The notes: a model not told the origin generated them from the letters alone. Shown: positions 1 to 9,480, counted from the stretch's first letter. The stretch: DNA of 64,000 nucleotides from Chlorogloeopsis fritschii PCC 6912 (GCF_000317285.1 NZ_AJLN01000068.1:1-64000), one strand, 5' to 3'. Numbers and translations: made by a program.

Positions 1-1
1 G

Positions 2-226
2 GAAATTGCTGGAGAAGAAGACCAAATAGCTATTTTCAGAGGGTTTTCTAGTTCTTTGATGCGTCCTACAGCTTTTGATCCTGATGTACCTATTTTGCCA
101 GATGAAGCAATTATTCTCAAAGTAGACCGAGTTTATAGCCCTTACAATCCCGAAGCTCCTCGTTATATCCAACAAGGATTAACTTGGGAAGATATGCAAG
201 CTTTACTCTCGCAAATGGGAGTGTGA
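2..226 (+). CDS. C-terminal part of a conserved cyanobacterial protein (5' end outside window)
   Basis: An open frame enters from the left edge and ends at TGA after 74 residues. It contains a phrase with RGFSSSLMRPTAFDP and ends with TWEDMQALLSQMGV. It reads like a small conserved protein of cyanobacteria and plastids of unknown function (possibly the DUF7734 type, from memory only). No membrane segment or catalytic motif is visible in this part. The next gene is convergent, on the minus strand. The function cannot be assigned from this fragment. Confidence 0.6.
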   Translation, partial: EIAGEEDQIAIFRGFSSSLMRPTAFDPDVPILPDEAIILKVDRVYSPYNPEAPRYIQQGLTWEDMQALLSQMGV

Positions 227-272
227 ACTACTCCGACTATTGTTGGGTGATGAAATTACATAAGTGTCTTAA

Positions 273-815
273 TTAAAACTTGAGATAGTACATGAGTTGA
301 GCAAGAACATCACCGGATAGATTGAGCCGTCGCTGGAAATCAACTAAATTTTGATAAGGCCCTTTTGAGAGACGATTTTCGACGACTGCTTCTGCTAAAG
401 ATGTATCTATAAAAGGTACTTTTATTAAACTCTCAACCGTTGCTGTATTGGGGTTGATGACATACGTGATATTATCTTCAGTTTCGTCTTCATAATAACT
501 AAAAATAAGGATTAGCTCGAAAGGTTTTAGTCGCTGTGCTGATACGCCTAATGCCGCAGCCACATCCTCAATACAGTAAAATTTAACACCGACACGTGAA
601 ATATCCACAAGCGATCGCGCTTGGTGAATCGATAACCCCGGCAAGCGCAACCAATCATCTACAGTTGCCTGATTGGCATCGATGCGAATACCTAAGGATG
701 CAGCGATCGCAATTTCTTCTACCGATTGCAGTCGGTAGTAAGGATCGTTCAGGAGTCTAGAACGCAATTTTTGTAGTCTGGGGTTGAGTCGAAATGATAA
801 CCAGTCTTGATTCAT
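273..815 (-). CDS. Helix-hairpin-helix (ComEA-like) protein
   Basis: A 180-residue soluble protein. Two copies of a helix-hairpin-helix-like unit can be seen: residues about 45-75 (NQATVDDWLRLPGLSIHQAR) and about 122-175 (NPNTATVESLIKVPFIDTSL, then GPYQNLVDFQRR). The pattern 'N-A-T ... L ... P-G/F-I ... A' is the ComEA-type HhH fold, which binds DNA without sequence specificity. There is no signal peptide or N-terminal membrane helix, unlike classical ComEA, so a cytoplasmic DNA- or protein-binding role is more likely than DNA uptake. ATG start at 815, with no clear Shine-Dalgarno sequence. The specific job is unknown. Confidence 0.75.
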   Translation of the reverse strand: MNQDWLSFRLNPRLQKLRSRLLNDPYYRLQSVEEIAIAASLGIRIDANQATVDDWLRLPGLSIHQARSLVDISRVGVKFYCIEDVAAALGVSAQRLKPFELILIFSYYEDETEDNITYVINPNTATVESLIKVPFIDTSLAEAVVENRLSKGPYQNLVDFQRRLNLSGDVLAQLMYYLKF

Positions 816-954
816 AGCATTTGAGGGATGGTGGATAGTGGGTAATGGTTAGTGGTTAACAACCAACTACTGTACGGGCGGGTTTAGAAGATAAATAATC
901 GGTTTGAACCGTTCATATAATCAACACAACCCGCCCCCACTAACTACTACCAAA

Positions 955-1329
955 TTAAGAAATCTGATCGAGTAACTGGCGGCGCTTTTGCTCAAATTCA
1001 TATTCAGAAATCAATCCATCCTGACGCAGAGCATCTAACTCACGCAAAGCCTCAGCGATCACTCCAACTTGATTTGCCCCTGAGGACAAGTTGCGAACAG
1101 TGGACTTACCCTGATTAAAATTGCGATCGAAAGCTTCTTCATCTTGGGCTAAATACCAAACTCCCTCAATAGCACTAGCTACTTTAGGAATAGGTGTCCA
1201 AGAAAGTAACACATACAACATACCCCACAGTGGCTGTCCTAAATAAAACTTATGTAAACCTGAAATTGTCAGTGTACCAGCAAAAGCTAAAACGGCAGCA
1301 ACACTTCGGCTTTTTCGCTTAGTTAACAT
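955..1329 (-). CDS. TM2-domain membrane protein with C-terminal SHOCT-like motif
   Basis: A 124-residue protein from the ATG at 1329; the frame also runs up to a TTG at 1338. Residues about 10-65 form a TM2 domain: a membrane helix, the signature GLHKFYLGQ, then a second helix. The C terminus (ALRELDALRQDGLISEYEF and on) matches the short SHOCT-type helix pair often found at the ends of small membrane or oligomerising proteins. Both modules are common in cyanobacteria but have no defined biochemical function. It is followed downstream by the HhH gene on the same strand, about 140 bases away across a repeat-like spacer. Confidence 0.75.
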   Translation of the reverse strand: MLTKRKSRSVAAVLAFAGTLTISGLHKFYLGQPLWGMLYVLLSWTPIPKVASAIEGVWYLAQDEEAFDRNFNQGKSTVRNLSSGANQVGVIAEALRELDALRQDGLISEYEFEQKRRQLLDQIS

Positions 1330-1766
1330 AATTCCCAATTAATTTACCAATACCATATTTTTACGGTAAGACAGCCATCCCAGATCCAGCCAGAGCGCTA
1401 CCACCATAACTACAGTTTGGCAGTTCTCTACACTCTTATGTTTGTCATACCCCACAACTACAAGCAAGAATCAGTCTTTATCTATAAACACTAGTCTTTT
1501 GTGAAATTTGTTCATTAGTTCTAGTAATTCTTTTCAAAGTTTCACTGCCAAGAAACATTTTCTGTTAAAGTCTGTATACAATGTGTTTGATTCAAATGTA
1601 AATCTTACGGAACTTATTAAGAATTATCAAACGGTTCAAGTAACTATACTAGTAGTTATACTCGCTGTTTTGAGCAAACTCAGAGTAAAGGTTACATCTA
1701 GTCTTAATACTAGCTTTATATTTTTTATTTTTACAAACCAAATATGAATACAACCATATTATTAAT
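1330..1766. other. Intergenic region, 437 bp
   Basis: A divergent promoter region between the TM2 gene and the TPR gene. The sequence is AT-rich. A 79-codon frame at 1508-1747 has a non-standard start, no ribosome-binding site and an implausible Ser/Phe-rich composition, and I do not call it. No hairpin or clear repeat stands out. Confidence 0.5.
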
Positions 1767-2288
1767 ATGTCACAAGCCTCCTTACCACCAGATTATTTGC
1801 AACAATCGATAAGCGAATTAAATTTAGGTTCTTTAAAATTGCCAAATAGCAAGTGTTGTATTCAGAAAAAATCTACTGCCATTATCTCTACATCTACGCT
1901 TGAGTCGGTAGCATTCACATTAGCTGAAAAACACAATAATGGCAATCCTGCTGTTTACAACTATGCTCAACGCTATTATCGGCGTGCTGTTGATTATATC
2001 AAGCTAGCTAATTGGAACTTAGCTGTACAAGAATTGCGGGAAGCAATCAAGCTAGAGCCAAATCAAAGTGACTATTATGCTTTACTAGGTTTGGTACATT
2101 TCAAACAAAAATTTCGAGGTATGGCAAGGGTGTATCTGCGTCAGGCATTAAAACTAAACCCTCAAAATCCTCTTGCTCTCAAATACATTTCTTTACTAAA
2201 AATTACATTAACAGAAACTACCGAGCCTTCATCAATAGCAAAAGCTGTGGGTATCGCTGCTTTGCTGAGTAAGTTTGCCGCCAAATAA
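1767..2288 (+). CDS. Small TPR-repeat protein
   Basis: A 173-residue protein. Residues about 70-145 hold two tetratricopeptide repeats: AQRYYRRAVDYIKLANWNLA with VQELREAIKLEPNQSDYYAL, then a second unit ending LRQALKLNPQNPLAL. TPRs form helical surfaces for protein-protein contact. The N-terminal 65 residues are polar and probably disordered, and no signal peptide is seen. A TPR segment after a disordered N terminus recalls cyanobacterial proteins with a J domain plus TPR, but no J domain (HPD motif) is present here. Partner unknown. Confidence 0.75.
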   Translation: MSQASLPPDYLQQSISELNLGSLKLPNSKCCIQKKSTAIISTSTLESVAFTLAEKHNNGNPAVYNYAQRYYRRAVDYIKLANWNLAVQELREAIKLEPNQSDYYALLGLVHFKQKFRGMARVYLRQALKLNPQNPLALKYISLLKITLTETTEPSSIAKAVGIAALLSKFAAK

Positions 2289-2298
2289 AGTTCTTTAG

Positions 2299-2519
2299 CT
2301 AAATGCGATCGCCCGATTGTGGCTCAAACATCCCGTATAAATCAAGTACGATTACTACATTACCTACTTCGTCAAGTAGTGAAATTTCGATAACAAACCG
2401 TACTCGAACCGAAGCTTTTTCTTTATGTTGTTTACCTAGACTAGAATAATAGGTAAAGGCAAAAGTTTGAAAACAGACGTGAGCTACTGATTTACGGTAC
2501 TCATTGATATAGAAGTAAC
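2299..2519 (-). pseudogene. Possible remnant of a small gene, no start codon
   Basis: On the minus strand a frame stays open from a TAG at 2299-2301 back into the DUF1825 gene, about 85 codons in all. Its last 45 residues look protein-like (KASVRVRFVIEISLLDEVGN, then IVLDLYGMFEP). No ATG, GTG or TTG occurs in frame before the final ten codons, so it cannot be a normal gene as it stands. It may be a gene that lost its 5' end, or chance. I do not recognise the family. Confidence 0.25.
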
Positions 2520-2843
2520 ATGGGATTCTTTGACTCTGATATAGTTCAGCAAGAAGCTAAACAACTGTTTGAAGATTATCAATCGTTGATCAAACTTGGC
2601 AATAACTACGGCAAGTTTGATCGCGAAGGCAAAAAGCTGTTTATTGAGCAAATGGAAGCCATGATGGATCGGTATCGTATCTTTATGAAGCGATTCGAGC
2701 TATCTGAAGATTTCATGGCGCAAATGACTGTACAGCAGTTAAAAACTCAGCTAAGTCAGTTTGGCGTCACTCCACAACAAATGTTCGACCAAATGCAACT
2801 CACCCTTGAGCGGATGAAAGCAGAACTGGAAAAACAGCCTTAG
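2520..2843 (+). CDS. DUF1825 family protein
   Basis: A 107-residue all-helical soluble protein. The start MGFFDSDIVQQEAKQLFEDY, the central EGKKLFIEQMEAMMDRYRIF and the C-terminal FGVTPQQMFDQM are typical of DUF1825, a family almost confined to cyanobacteria and of unknown function. Length and both ends agree with the family, so the start is secure. It is convergent with the penicillin-binding protein gene downstream. The gap between them (2844-2986) holds short tagtccc/tagggga-type repeats and no gene. Confidence 0.9.
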   Translation: MGFFDSDIVQQEAKQLFEDYQSLIKLGNNYGKFDREGKKLFIEQMEAMMDRYRIFMKRFELSEDFMAQMTVQQLKTQLSQFGVTPQQMFDQMQLTLERMKAELEKQP

Positions 2844-2986
2844 GGGATAGGGGCTAGGAGTTAGGGAATAGCAGATAGAGAGACAGAGTTCTAAAATCAA
2901 AACTCTAAATAAAAAATTCCTAGTTCTTAATTTCTATACTCTGAATTTATCATCCCCTAGTCGCCAGTCTCTAGTCCCTAGTGCCT

Positions 2987-4909
2987 TTATTTTGCTTTGG
3001 GGCGAGGAAACTGAGAAGGTGATTTGAAGTTTTCTACTGGCACGTCCTTAAGTGCTTTGAGCATGAAATCGCGCCAGACAGGTGCTACTTTGCCGCCACC
3101 TGTAGCACCGCTAGCCAACTGTTTGTTGTCATCTCTACCTACCCAAACAGCAGTTGTGAGTTGAGGTACAGTACCTACAAACCAGATATCTTTCTCTGAA
3201 GAGGTTGTACCTGTTTTTCCGGCAGCTGGACGACCTATGTCAGCAGCTTTACCAGTACCATCCGTAATTACCGATCGCATCGTATCTATAACTGCTGCTG
3301 CTGCCCAAGGCTCTAGAACCATCTGGGGCTTAGGAGTATTATCTAGCAATACATTTCCAACACTATCGGTGATCCGGACAATTACTGTTGTTGGTGATTG
3401 CCAGCCATAATTTGCAAAGGTAGCGTAGGCACCAGCCATTTCCATAGGTGTCATACCGATCGCACCCAAAGGCAAAGAAGTTACCGGTTCCATTGGACTC
3501 ATAATTCCCAAGGTACGACAAGTCTCGACAACTTTATTCATACCTATAGTTTTGCCAATTTTAATTACAGGAACGTTACGAGACAACTTCAGAGCAGTAC
3601 GAATTGTCATAGAACCCTGAAATCCACCATCGTAGTTGCGCGGGCTGTACCAACCGCTACCATCTCGATAGCTGACTGGGGTATCAGAAACTACAGTTTC
3701 CGGGCCGTATTTACCTGTTGCAAAAGCAGCATAGTAAACAAACGGTTTAAAAGCAGATCCTGGTTGCCGATAAGCTTGAGTTGCTCGGTTGAATTCTCCA
3801 GCCTTAGAGTTTACACCACCTACCAGTGCTTTGACAAAATGCGTGCGCGGATCGATTGCCACAAGGGCCATTTGGTTCTTAGACAATCCTTGGCCGAGCA
3901 GAGTTTTATGCCATTTACTGACAGTTTCCTCAGCCATTCTTTGAAAATCCGCATCAACGGTAGTTTGAACGCGCATACCGCCTTTGAGGAGTGTCTCGCG
4001 TCCAAATTTCCTCGCTATCTCCTGAGCGACGGTATTTGTCACGTAAGGTAGGGCGCTACCTTGGAACGACTTAATTCTGCCCAATTTTATTTTGTAGTTG
4101 AGGGCATCATCATATTCTTTTTGGGTGATCCAACCCAAAGACAGCATCCGTCCTAACACTTCTCTCTGTTGATATTTAGCCTTTTCCATGTTGACAAATG
4201 GACTGTATTCTTCAGGGGCTTGGATCAAGCCTGCCATCATCGCCGACTCAGCTAAATTTAAATGTTCTGCCGATTTATTAAAGTAACTGCGCGCTGCCGT
4301 TTGCGCTCCATAGTTATTGTGACCCCAATACACTTGATTGAGGTACATTTCCAAGATTTGGTCTTTTGAGAGAATTTGTTCTAAACGAATTGCCAGTACT
4401 GCTTCTGCGATTTTACGGGTAAATTCTCGCCTGTGACTCAAAAATAGGTTTTTTACCAACTGCATGGTAATCGTGGAACCACCCTCACGTACCCCACCTG
4501 CTGCCCAGTTTGTGACTACAGCACGCCCGACGCCTTTGGGATTGATGCCGTGATGATAGTAAAAGTCACTGTCTTCGCTCGCTAGCACTGCCCGCTTGAG
4601 TTCTGGAGAAATTTTATCTAAAGGTTTAACCTCACGGTTGGCTTCTCCATGGATTCTCGTTAATAATTTACCTTTAATATCAAATATGTAAGTAGTTTCT
4701 GATGGTAAAAAGTTACGTAACTGCCTTACATCTGGCAAGTTGCGGAAACTAATCGCTAAACCAACTAGTCCTCCCGCCACGACAGAACTCGCCAGCATAG
4801 TGATTGACAGCAGGGTACCGCCAGCTACCTGACCGACTCCTTTTAAGAACTCAAAGCCGGATGAAGCGCCAGCTTGAGATTGTTTATCTTCAAAAGTACT
4901 AGACGACAC
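2987..4909 (-). CDS. Class A penicillin-binding protein 1A (transglycosylase/transpeptidase)
   Basis: A 640-residue bifunctional peptidoglycan synthase. A membrane anchor lies at about residues 25-55. The GT51 transglycosylase follows with its motifs: EDSDFYYHHGINPKG (catalytic Glu), GGSTITMQLVKN, and KDQILEMYLNQVYWG. The transpeptidase carries the Ser-x-x-Lys box in PGSAFKPF, SRN in LKLSRNVP, and KTGTT. All key residues are present. The start is GTG (4907-4909), preceded by GAGGAAG at a normal distance. It is divergent from tyrS over about 175 bp. It polymerises lipid II and cross-links the strands in the periplasm. Cyanobacteria carry several paralogues, so the exact one is open. Confidence 0.93.
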   Translation of the reverse strand: MSSSTFEDKQSQAGASSGFEFLKGVGQVAGGTLLSITMLASSVVAGGLVGLAISFRNLPDVRQLRNFLPSETTYIFDIKGKLLTRIHGEANREVKPLDKISPELKRAVLASEDSDFYYHHGINPKGVGRAVVTNWAAGGVREGGSTITMQLVKNLFLSHRREFTRKIAEAVLAIRLEQILSKDQILEMYLNQVYWGHNNYGAQTAARSYFNKSAEHLNLAESAMMAGLIQAPEEYSPFVNMEKAKYQQREVLGRMLSLGWITQKEYDDALNYKIKLGRIKSFQGSALPYVTNTVAQEIARKFGRETLLKGGMRVQTTVDADFQRMAEETVSKWHKTLLGQGLSKNQMALVAIDPRTHFVKALVGGVNSKAGEFNRATQAYRQPGSAFKPFVYYAAFATGKYGPETVVSDTPVSYRDGSGWYSPRNYDGGFQGSMTIRTALKLSRNVPVIKIGKTIGMNKVVETCRTLGIMSPMEPVTSLPLGAIGMTPMEMAGAYATFANYGWQSPTTVIVRITDSVGNVLLDNTPKPQMVLEPWAAAAVIDTMRSVITDGTGKAADIGRPAAGKTGTTSSEKDIWFVGTVPQLTTAVWVGRDDNKQLASGATGGGKVAPVWRDFMLKALKDVPVENFKSPSQFPRPKAK

Positions 4910-5085
4910 GGTGTTATCACTTCCTCACTTGTAAATATAACTATAATTTCTTCGGTGAAGCAAGGCAGTTAATTTTTTGCAATTATATTAGTTTGACAGA
5001 AGGACAAACGGAATAATTGCTAGTGACTAGAACTAACCCAACTTCGATAGTGCAAAGCATAGGTAAAAATCAATCTCTTAGTAGT

Positions 5086-6255
5086 ATGACGCAAGATTTT
5101 TCTTGGTTGCATCGTGGTGTTGCAGAAATTTTTCCACAACCAACTGATTCTGACAGTGAAGTAGACAGCTTAGAAAAGGTTTTAGCAACTACAACTCGAC
5201 CTTTACGAGTCAAATATGGAATCGATCCTACTGGTGCGGAGATTCATCTTGGTCATAGCATACCAATGCGAAAACTGCGAGCGTTTCAAGATGCTGGTCA
5301 TATAGCAGTACTAATTATTGGAGATTTTACGGCTAGGATTGGCGATCCTACAGGGAAATCGGAGGTGCGTCGTCAACTTACACAAGAAGAGGTGGCGAAA
5401 AACGCCCAGAACTATCTCGAACAAGTACGGCCAATATTGGACTTCGACACACCTGGCTCCCTAGAGGTACGGTATAACTCCGAGTGGCTTTCTAAGTTGG
5501 ACTTAGAAAAAATTCAAGAGTTACTTTCTACTATGACTGTAGGACAGATGTTGGCAAAGGAGGGATTTGCTGAACGCTATAAAAAAGAGAATCCTATTTT
5601 TCTGCATGAGTTCCTCTATCCGTTGATGCAGGGCTATGATTCTGTCGCGGTTGAGGCAGATGTAGAACTGGGCGGTACTGACCAAAAATTTAACATAGCA
5701 GTTGGAAGAGATTTGCAGCGCCATTTTGGACAAAAACCTCAATTTGGCGTGTTACTGCCGATTTTGATTGGTACCGATGGCGTGCAAAAAATGTCTAAGT
5801 CTCTTGGCAATTACGTAGGTTTGTTGGAACATCCAGCACAAAAATATCAAAAATTGCAGGGTGTTCCAGATCATCTGCTGAAACAATATTTTGAACTGCT
5901 GACTGATTTATCCTTAGATAAATTGCCAGAGAATCCACGCGATCGCCAAAAATTATTGGCGCAAGAAATAGTCAGGCAATATCACGGACAAGAAGCCGTC
6001 ACCCAGATTGAAGCAGGTGATATGCCTGAATTTTCTCTTTCTCAGGTGCAATTCCCGGCAAAATTGTCCTATCTTCTCAATGTTACTCAATTGTGCAAGA
6101 GCAGTGGAGAAGGAAAGCGAAAAATTCAAGAGGGCGGGGTAAGACTCGACGGCGATCGCATCACCGATGTGGATACTTCTTTCCAGGAAGCAAAGGAATT
6201 ATACGGACGAGTTTTACAACTTGGGAAAAACAAGTTTGTGCGATTTGTAAATTAA
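5086..6255 (+). CDS. tyrS: Tyrosyl-tRNA synthetase
   Basis: A class I aminoacyl-tRNA synthetase that charges tRNA-Tyr. The HIGH box is HLGHS in [16 protein letters not shown], the KMSKS box is [12 protein letters not shown], and an S4-type RNA-binding segment closes the protein ([17 protein letters not shown]). The frame is open from a TTG at 5017, but the ATG at 5086 ([19 protein letters not shown]) matches the usual cyanobacterial N terminus and gives 389 residues, so I chose it. It belongs to the TyrZ-like branch, judged by the KMSKS and S4 spacing. It stands alone, with pyrF downstream beyond a heptamer repeat. Confidence 0.93.
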   Translation: MTQDFSWLHRGVAEIFPQPTDSDSEVDSLEKVLATTTRPLRVKYGIDPTGAEIHLGHSIPMRKLRAFQDAGHIAVLIIGDFTARIGDPTGKSEVRRQLTQEEVAKNAQNYLEQVRPILDFDTPGSLEVRYNSEWLSKLDLEKIQELLSTMTVGQMLAKEGFAERYKKENPIFLHEFLYPLMQGYDSVAVEADVELGGTDQKFNIAVGRDLQRHFGQKPQFGVLLPILIGTDGVQKMSKSLGNYVGLLEHPAQKYQKLQGVPDHLLKQYFELLTDLSLDKLPENPRDRQKLLAQEIVRQYHGQEAVTQIEAGDMPEFSLSQVQFPAKLSYLLNVTQLCKSSGEGKRKIQEGGVRLDGDRITDVDTSFQEAKELYGRVLQLGKNKFVRFVN

Positions 6256-6300
6256 TGGGTACTGGGTACTCGGTATTAGGTACTGGGAAAGAATCTAACC

Positions 6301-6349
6301 TAGTCCCTAGTCCCTAGTCCCTAGTCCCTAGTCCCTAGTCCCTAGCCCC
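6301..6349. repeat. Short tandem heptamer repeat, (TAGTCCC)6 plus one variant
   Basis: Six perfect TAGTCCC units (6301-6342) are followed by TAGCCCC. This is a typical STRR of filamentous cyanobacteria, lying in the tyrS-pyrF gap. Related but imperfect copies occur at 2844-2986 and 34584-34620. Confidence 0.9.
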
Positions 6350-6372
6350 TTAATTTTGATAATGAACTAGAG

Positions 6373-7092
6373 ATGAATCCCGATCAGAAAATTATTGTCC
6401 CTTTAGATGTGCCGGATCAAGCAGCGGCGATCGCTCTTGTCGAGAAGTTGCCACAAGTCAGCTTTTGGAAAGTTGGCTTAGAACTGTTTACCAGCACCGG
6501 GCCGAAAATCTTAACTGAGCTAAAATCCCGCCAGAAGCGAATTTTCCTAGATTTGAAATTTCATGATATCCCCAATACCGTTGCTGGTGCTTGCCGAGCG
6601 GCGGCTCGTTATGGCGTAGATTTGCTCACAATTCACGCTACTGCTGGTAGCGATGCTCTCAAAGCGGCAACAGAAGCAGTACAGGAAGGAGCAGCACAAG
6701 CAGGCGTGCAACCGCCAAAACTTATTGCTATTACCCTGCTGACTAGTATTTCTGCTCGTCAACTAGCCTTTGATTTAAAAATTCCTCTAGAATTGCCAGA
6801 ATACGCCCTTAGTATGGCACTGATGGCTCAAGAATCTGGGTTAGATGGCGCAGTTTGTTCGCCCCAAGAGGTATCGCAATTACGGGAAACCTGTGGGAAT
6901 GACTTTTTGTTAGTTTGTCCGGGGGTACGTCCAACTTGGGCGGAAAAAGGCGATCAAAAGCGATCGCTAACTCCAGTACAAGCACTAAAGGCAGGAGCAA
7001 ATTATCTCGTTATTGGGCGTCCGATCACTGCTGCTATAGAACCTGAGTTAGCTTGGAAGAGAATCTGCGAGGAGCTAGCAGTGCTGGCATGA
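6373..7092 (+). CDS. pyrF: Orotidine 5'-phosphate decarboxylase
   Basis: A 239-residue enzyme of the last step of UMP synthesis (OMP to UMP plus CO2). The catalytic Asp-x-Lys-x-x-Asp array is visible as [13 protein letters not shown], and the phosphate-binding loop near the C terminus as VIGRPIT. Length is normal for the bacterial short form. Its stop overlaps the start of the next gene (ATGA at 7089-7092), suggesting translational coupling. Confidence 0.95.
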   Translation: MNPDQKIIVPLDVPDQAAAIALVEKLPQVSFWKVGLELFTSTGPKILTELKSRQKRIFLDLKFHDIPNTVAGACRAAARYGVDLLTIHATAGSDALKAATEAVQEGAAQAGVQPPKLIAITLLTSISARQLAFDLKIPLELPEYALSMALMAQESGLDGAVCSPQEVSQLRETCGNDFLLVCPGVRPTWAEKGDQKRSLTPVQALKAGANYLVIGRPITAAIEPELAWKRICEELAVLA

Positions 7093-7760
7093 ATTTAGGT
7101 GTGAGAAAGATAAATTATGAATTGTGGGTTATAGCTTTTGTTTTTGTGATTTGCGATTGGCTAAGTTATCAAGCTTTAGCGATTAACCGCACTTCCCTAA
7201 TCTCCCTTTCCACCAGTAAAAATGGTGGAAATATTCTCCCCTCTTCAACTACGGAGAGGGATGATCGAGATGGGGGAAAAACTACTTGTTCTGAACAAAA
7301 TCTAGAAACATTAGCTACACGGCTGCTGCGAGATTTACCTGCCTATTCCAATCGAGCCACGCAACGTGCCCGTCGTCTCAAAAGGTCAGTTGACATTTAT
7401 AGTTATATGCTGGTGGCAGGAAGACCCGAATTTACACCACTACCACTTAACCCTGCCGAAGCTACCCTAGAAACATCAAAACCCACTTCCAAAGGCGTAG
7501 AACAAGTATTCTTTACTACCCTAGAAAGACAGTATGTGAAAGGTAAAGCTGTTGAATTGCAGCAATTCCATTGGTTATTTTTGACAAAAAATCAAAGTGG
7601 TTGGTGGATGGTTATGATGTTTTCTCAGACAGGTTCCTATCCCAAACAAAAGCCGCCGACTCCGCCACGGGAAAGTAGTAACAGCGCTGTTGCTCAAGGT
7701 ATTAAGACGTGGTTGCGCGATTGCCGTGCCGGAAGCTTGCGTGAGAACTTCAAAAAGTAA
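7089..7760 (+). CDS. Exported conserved protein coupled to pyrF
   Basis: A 223-residue protein whose ATG overlaps the pyrF stop by four bases. Residues about 10-30 form a hydrophobic signal or anchor segment ([20 protein letters not shown]), so it is probably periplasmic. The C-terminal half (from [18 protein letters not shown] onwards, including [18 protein letters not shown]) reads as a conserved domain without a recognised family. Residues about 36-68 are odd: the DNA there (7195-7290) resembles the dispersed ctctcc/ggagaggg repeat seen elsewhere in the window, and it appears to be a repeat insertion kept in frame. The longer frame starting at 7053 would overlap pyrF by 40 bases and is less likely. 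Confidence 0.65.
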   Translation: MNLGVRKINYELWVIAFVFVICDWLSYQALAINRTSLISLSTSKNGGNILPSSTTERDDRDGGKTTCSEQNLETLATRLLRDLPAYSNRATQRARRLKRSVDIYSYMLVAGRPEFTPLPLNPAEATLETSKPTSKGVEQVFFTTLERQYVKGKAVELQQFHWLFLTKNQSGWWMVMMFSQTGSYPKQKPPTPPRESSNSAVAQGIKTWLRDCRAGSLRENFKK

Positions 7761-8232
7761 AATGTAAATGCCATAGCTATAGCCATGGCAAGGGTGTCAT
7801 TGTGTTATGTGGGATGCGGTGATTTTTCACATCGTGTTTAATTAGTATTTTTAATCATTCATTTCCGGTGTAATTCATTCTTTAGAGAGATTTTTTTCAT
7901 TTACTTCTTATGTCTTTAGAAAGAGATTTTGAGTTCGGAAGATATAAATAGTTATTTAGATATTATTTGCTAGCAAGAATGCGATCGCCTTTCTCAAAAG
8001 CTGAGTTCACTGGATTATCTTGGACACAAGGTTATTATGCCTATTGTCCGTGGGAAATACCTACATGATGCTTATAAGGTGAGATTATCAAAGTTAGATG
8101 GTGTTCCCTTAGAAGAGAGAAAGTGTCTATAGCAGTAGAAATGTAGTACAAATTTACGCCTGGAGATAGGGTATTCCTGATTGTTACGAATCTAAGCTGA
8201 GTATATTCAGTTACGCAAGTTGAGGAAACATT
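7761..8232. other. Intergenic region, 472 bp
   Basis: AT-rich spacer with one HIP1 site near 7980. A 71-codon minus-strand frame at 8041-8256 has no support. The end of the region carries the ribosome-binding site GAGGAAAC of the following small gene. Nothing else is visible. Confidence 0.5.
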
Positions 8233-8436
8233 ATGCCTGGTGGAAACGCGAGTCACAAAGGCAGTTCTGCCAAACCCAATGTTAATGCCAGCGGTTTAAC
8301 AAATGCTGCCGACGACGCCGCACAAGATCCTCAAGAAGTTGTAGGAAATCGCAGCGATGCTTCTACTAGAACTGATGAAGCAATAGTGAACCCTGCTGCT
8401 GTTGAGCGCCCGCAAAAACCAAAAGAGCAAGAGTAG
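8233..8436 (+). CDS. Small hydrophilic protein, probably disordered
   Basis: A 67-residue protein with a good ribosome-binding site (GAGGAAACATTATG) and a strong terminator 27 bases after the stop. The sequence has no hydrophobic core: it is rich in Asn, Ala, Asp, Pro and Glu (MPGGNASHKGSSAKPN at the start, RPQKPKEQE at the end). I do not recognise a family. The isolated unit of RBS, short frame and terminator argues for a real transcript. A second frame at 8402-8605 overlaps it and runs through the terminator, and I reject it. Confidence 0.6.
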   Translation: MPGGNASHKGSSAKPNVNASGLTNAADDAAQDPQEVVGNRSDASTRTDEAIVNPAAVERPQKPKEQE

Positions 8437-8462
8437 AGTTTTGCTAGTGGGCAGTAAAGTTA

Positions 8463-8490
8463 GGGATACAGCATTACTGTATCCCTTTTT
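8463..8490 (+). terminator. Rho-independent terminator
   Basis: A perfect 9-bp stem (GGGATACAG at 8463-8471 with CTGTATCCC at 8477-8485), a 5-base loop, and TTTTT at 8486-8490. It ends the small gene 8233-8436. Confidence 0.85.
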
Positions 8491-8691
8491 AATGCTTTAT
8501 CCAAAATTGAGTAGGCGATCGCGTACAAAGATAGATGATGCACAAGCCATTAGTCTAATCGCTAAAAAAATTGCAATCAAGCAACAGGTACAAGATGTGA
8601 ACTAAATATCTGTCTGCTTAAATACCTATGAATACTTAATCAAATTTGGAGGGAATACTGTAACTATAGTGATTTTTCAGCAGAACAATCA

Positions 8692-9459
8692 ATGAGAATT
8701 GTGGCGCAATCTAGTAGTAAACTGGCAATGAAGCACTTACCAATAGCTCATTGGTGGCAAGGAGGTTTGCTTCTCACCTTGGGATTCGTTGGTATTATTT
8801 ATGGAATATTTTATACTCCTGTTTCTGCAAGTTTAAAATGCGATCGCCCCTCCCCTAGTCAAATTAATTGTGAACTGCGGCGATTTTATGTGCTGAGGAA
8901 TATGGAAAAACTGAGAATTTTCGATCCTCAACAGGCAAATGTCATCACCACTACTGGCAGTAAAGGATATAAAAAGCATAAGGTGGTGATTGTAGGTGCA
9001 ATCAAAGAATTTGAGTTTCTACCATCTAGTAGCAGTTATAGAAATAATCAACAAGTCGCTTCTCAAATCAATAACTTTATCTACTCTCAGCAACAATCTC
9101 TATTCTTAAGTCAACACCAATGGTATGATTACTCTTTCTTTGTTTTCATGATTATTGCTTTAGTAGGGTTTGGTATTTTCTTAGTAACGACACCTATAGT
9201 TGACTGTACTTTCTACAAAAGTCTTAACAAGGTAATTATAGAACGGAAAAGTTTACACACAAGACAAATCATCGAGTATCCCTTAGTCAATATTTCACGG
9301 ATTGATATCCAAGAAAAAAGAGTGCGTTATGGTAAAGTTTATCGTCCAGTGCTGATTTTAATATCTCTGGAACAAGTACCAATTCATAAAGATTATACTA
9401 ACGAAAAAAACTCTCAAAATTCCATCTATAGCATACGCAGCTTTCTTGCTCAAGGATAA
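8692..9459 (+). CDS. Hypothetical membrane protein with two transmembrane segments
   Basis: A 255-residue protein with hydrophobic segments at about residues 24-44 (GGLLLTLGFVGIIYGIFY) and 148-170 (FFVFMIIALVGFGIFLV). The loop between them contains two Cys (KCDR, NCELRR) and is probably extracytoplasmic. The C-terminal part (YKSLNKVIIERKSL, RQIIEYPLVNISRIDIQEKR) resembles the beta-rich PH-like tail of membrane-associated conserved proteins, but that is an impression only. A second ATG at codon 13 (MKHLPIAHW) could be the true start. Function unknown. Confidence 0.65.
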   Translation: MRIVAQSSSKLAMKHLPIAHWWQGGLLLTLGFVGIIYGIFYTPVSASLKCDRPSPSQINCELRRFYVLRNMEKLRIFDPQQANVITTTGSKGYKKHKVVIVGAIKEFEFLPSSSSYRNNQQVASQINNFIYSQQQSLFLSQHQWYDYSFFVFMIIALVGFGIFLVTTPIVDCTFYKSLNKVIIERKSLHTRQIIEYPLVNISRIDIQEKRVRYGKVYRPVLILISLEQVPIHKDYTNEKNSQNSIYSIRSFLAQG

Positions 9460-9480
9460 AGAGACTAAGGACACAGAACA

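Noticed and set aside
1508-1747. 79-codon plus-strand frame
   Set aside because: Non-standard start, no ribosome-binding site, and an AT-driven Ser/Phe/Ile composition.
3398-4051. 217-codon frame antisense to the penicillin-binding protein gene
   Set aside because: The opposite strand encodes a complete enzyme with all catalytic motifs; the antisense product has no recognisable features.
8402-8605. 67-codon frame overlapping the small hydrophilic gene
   Set aside because: It runs through a strong terminator and lacks its own ribosome-binding site.
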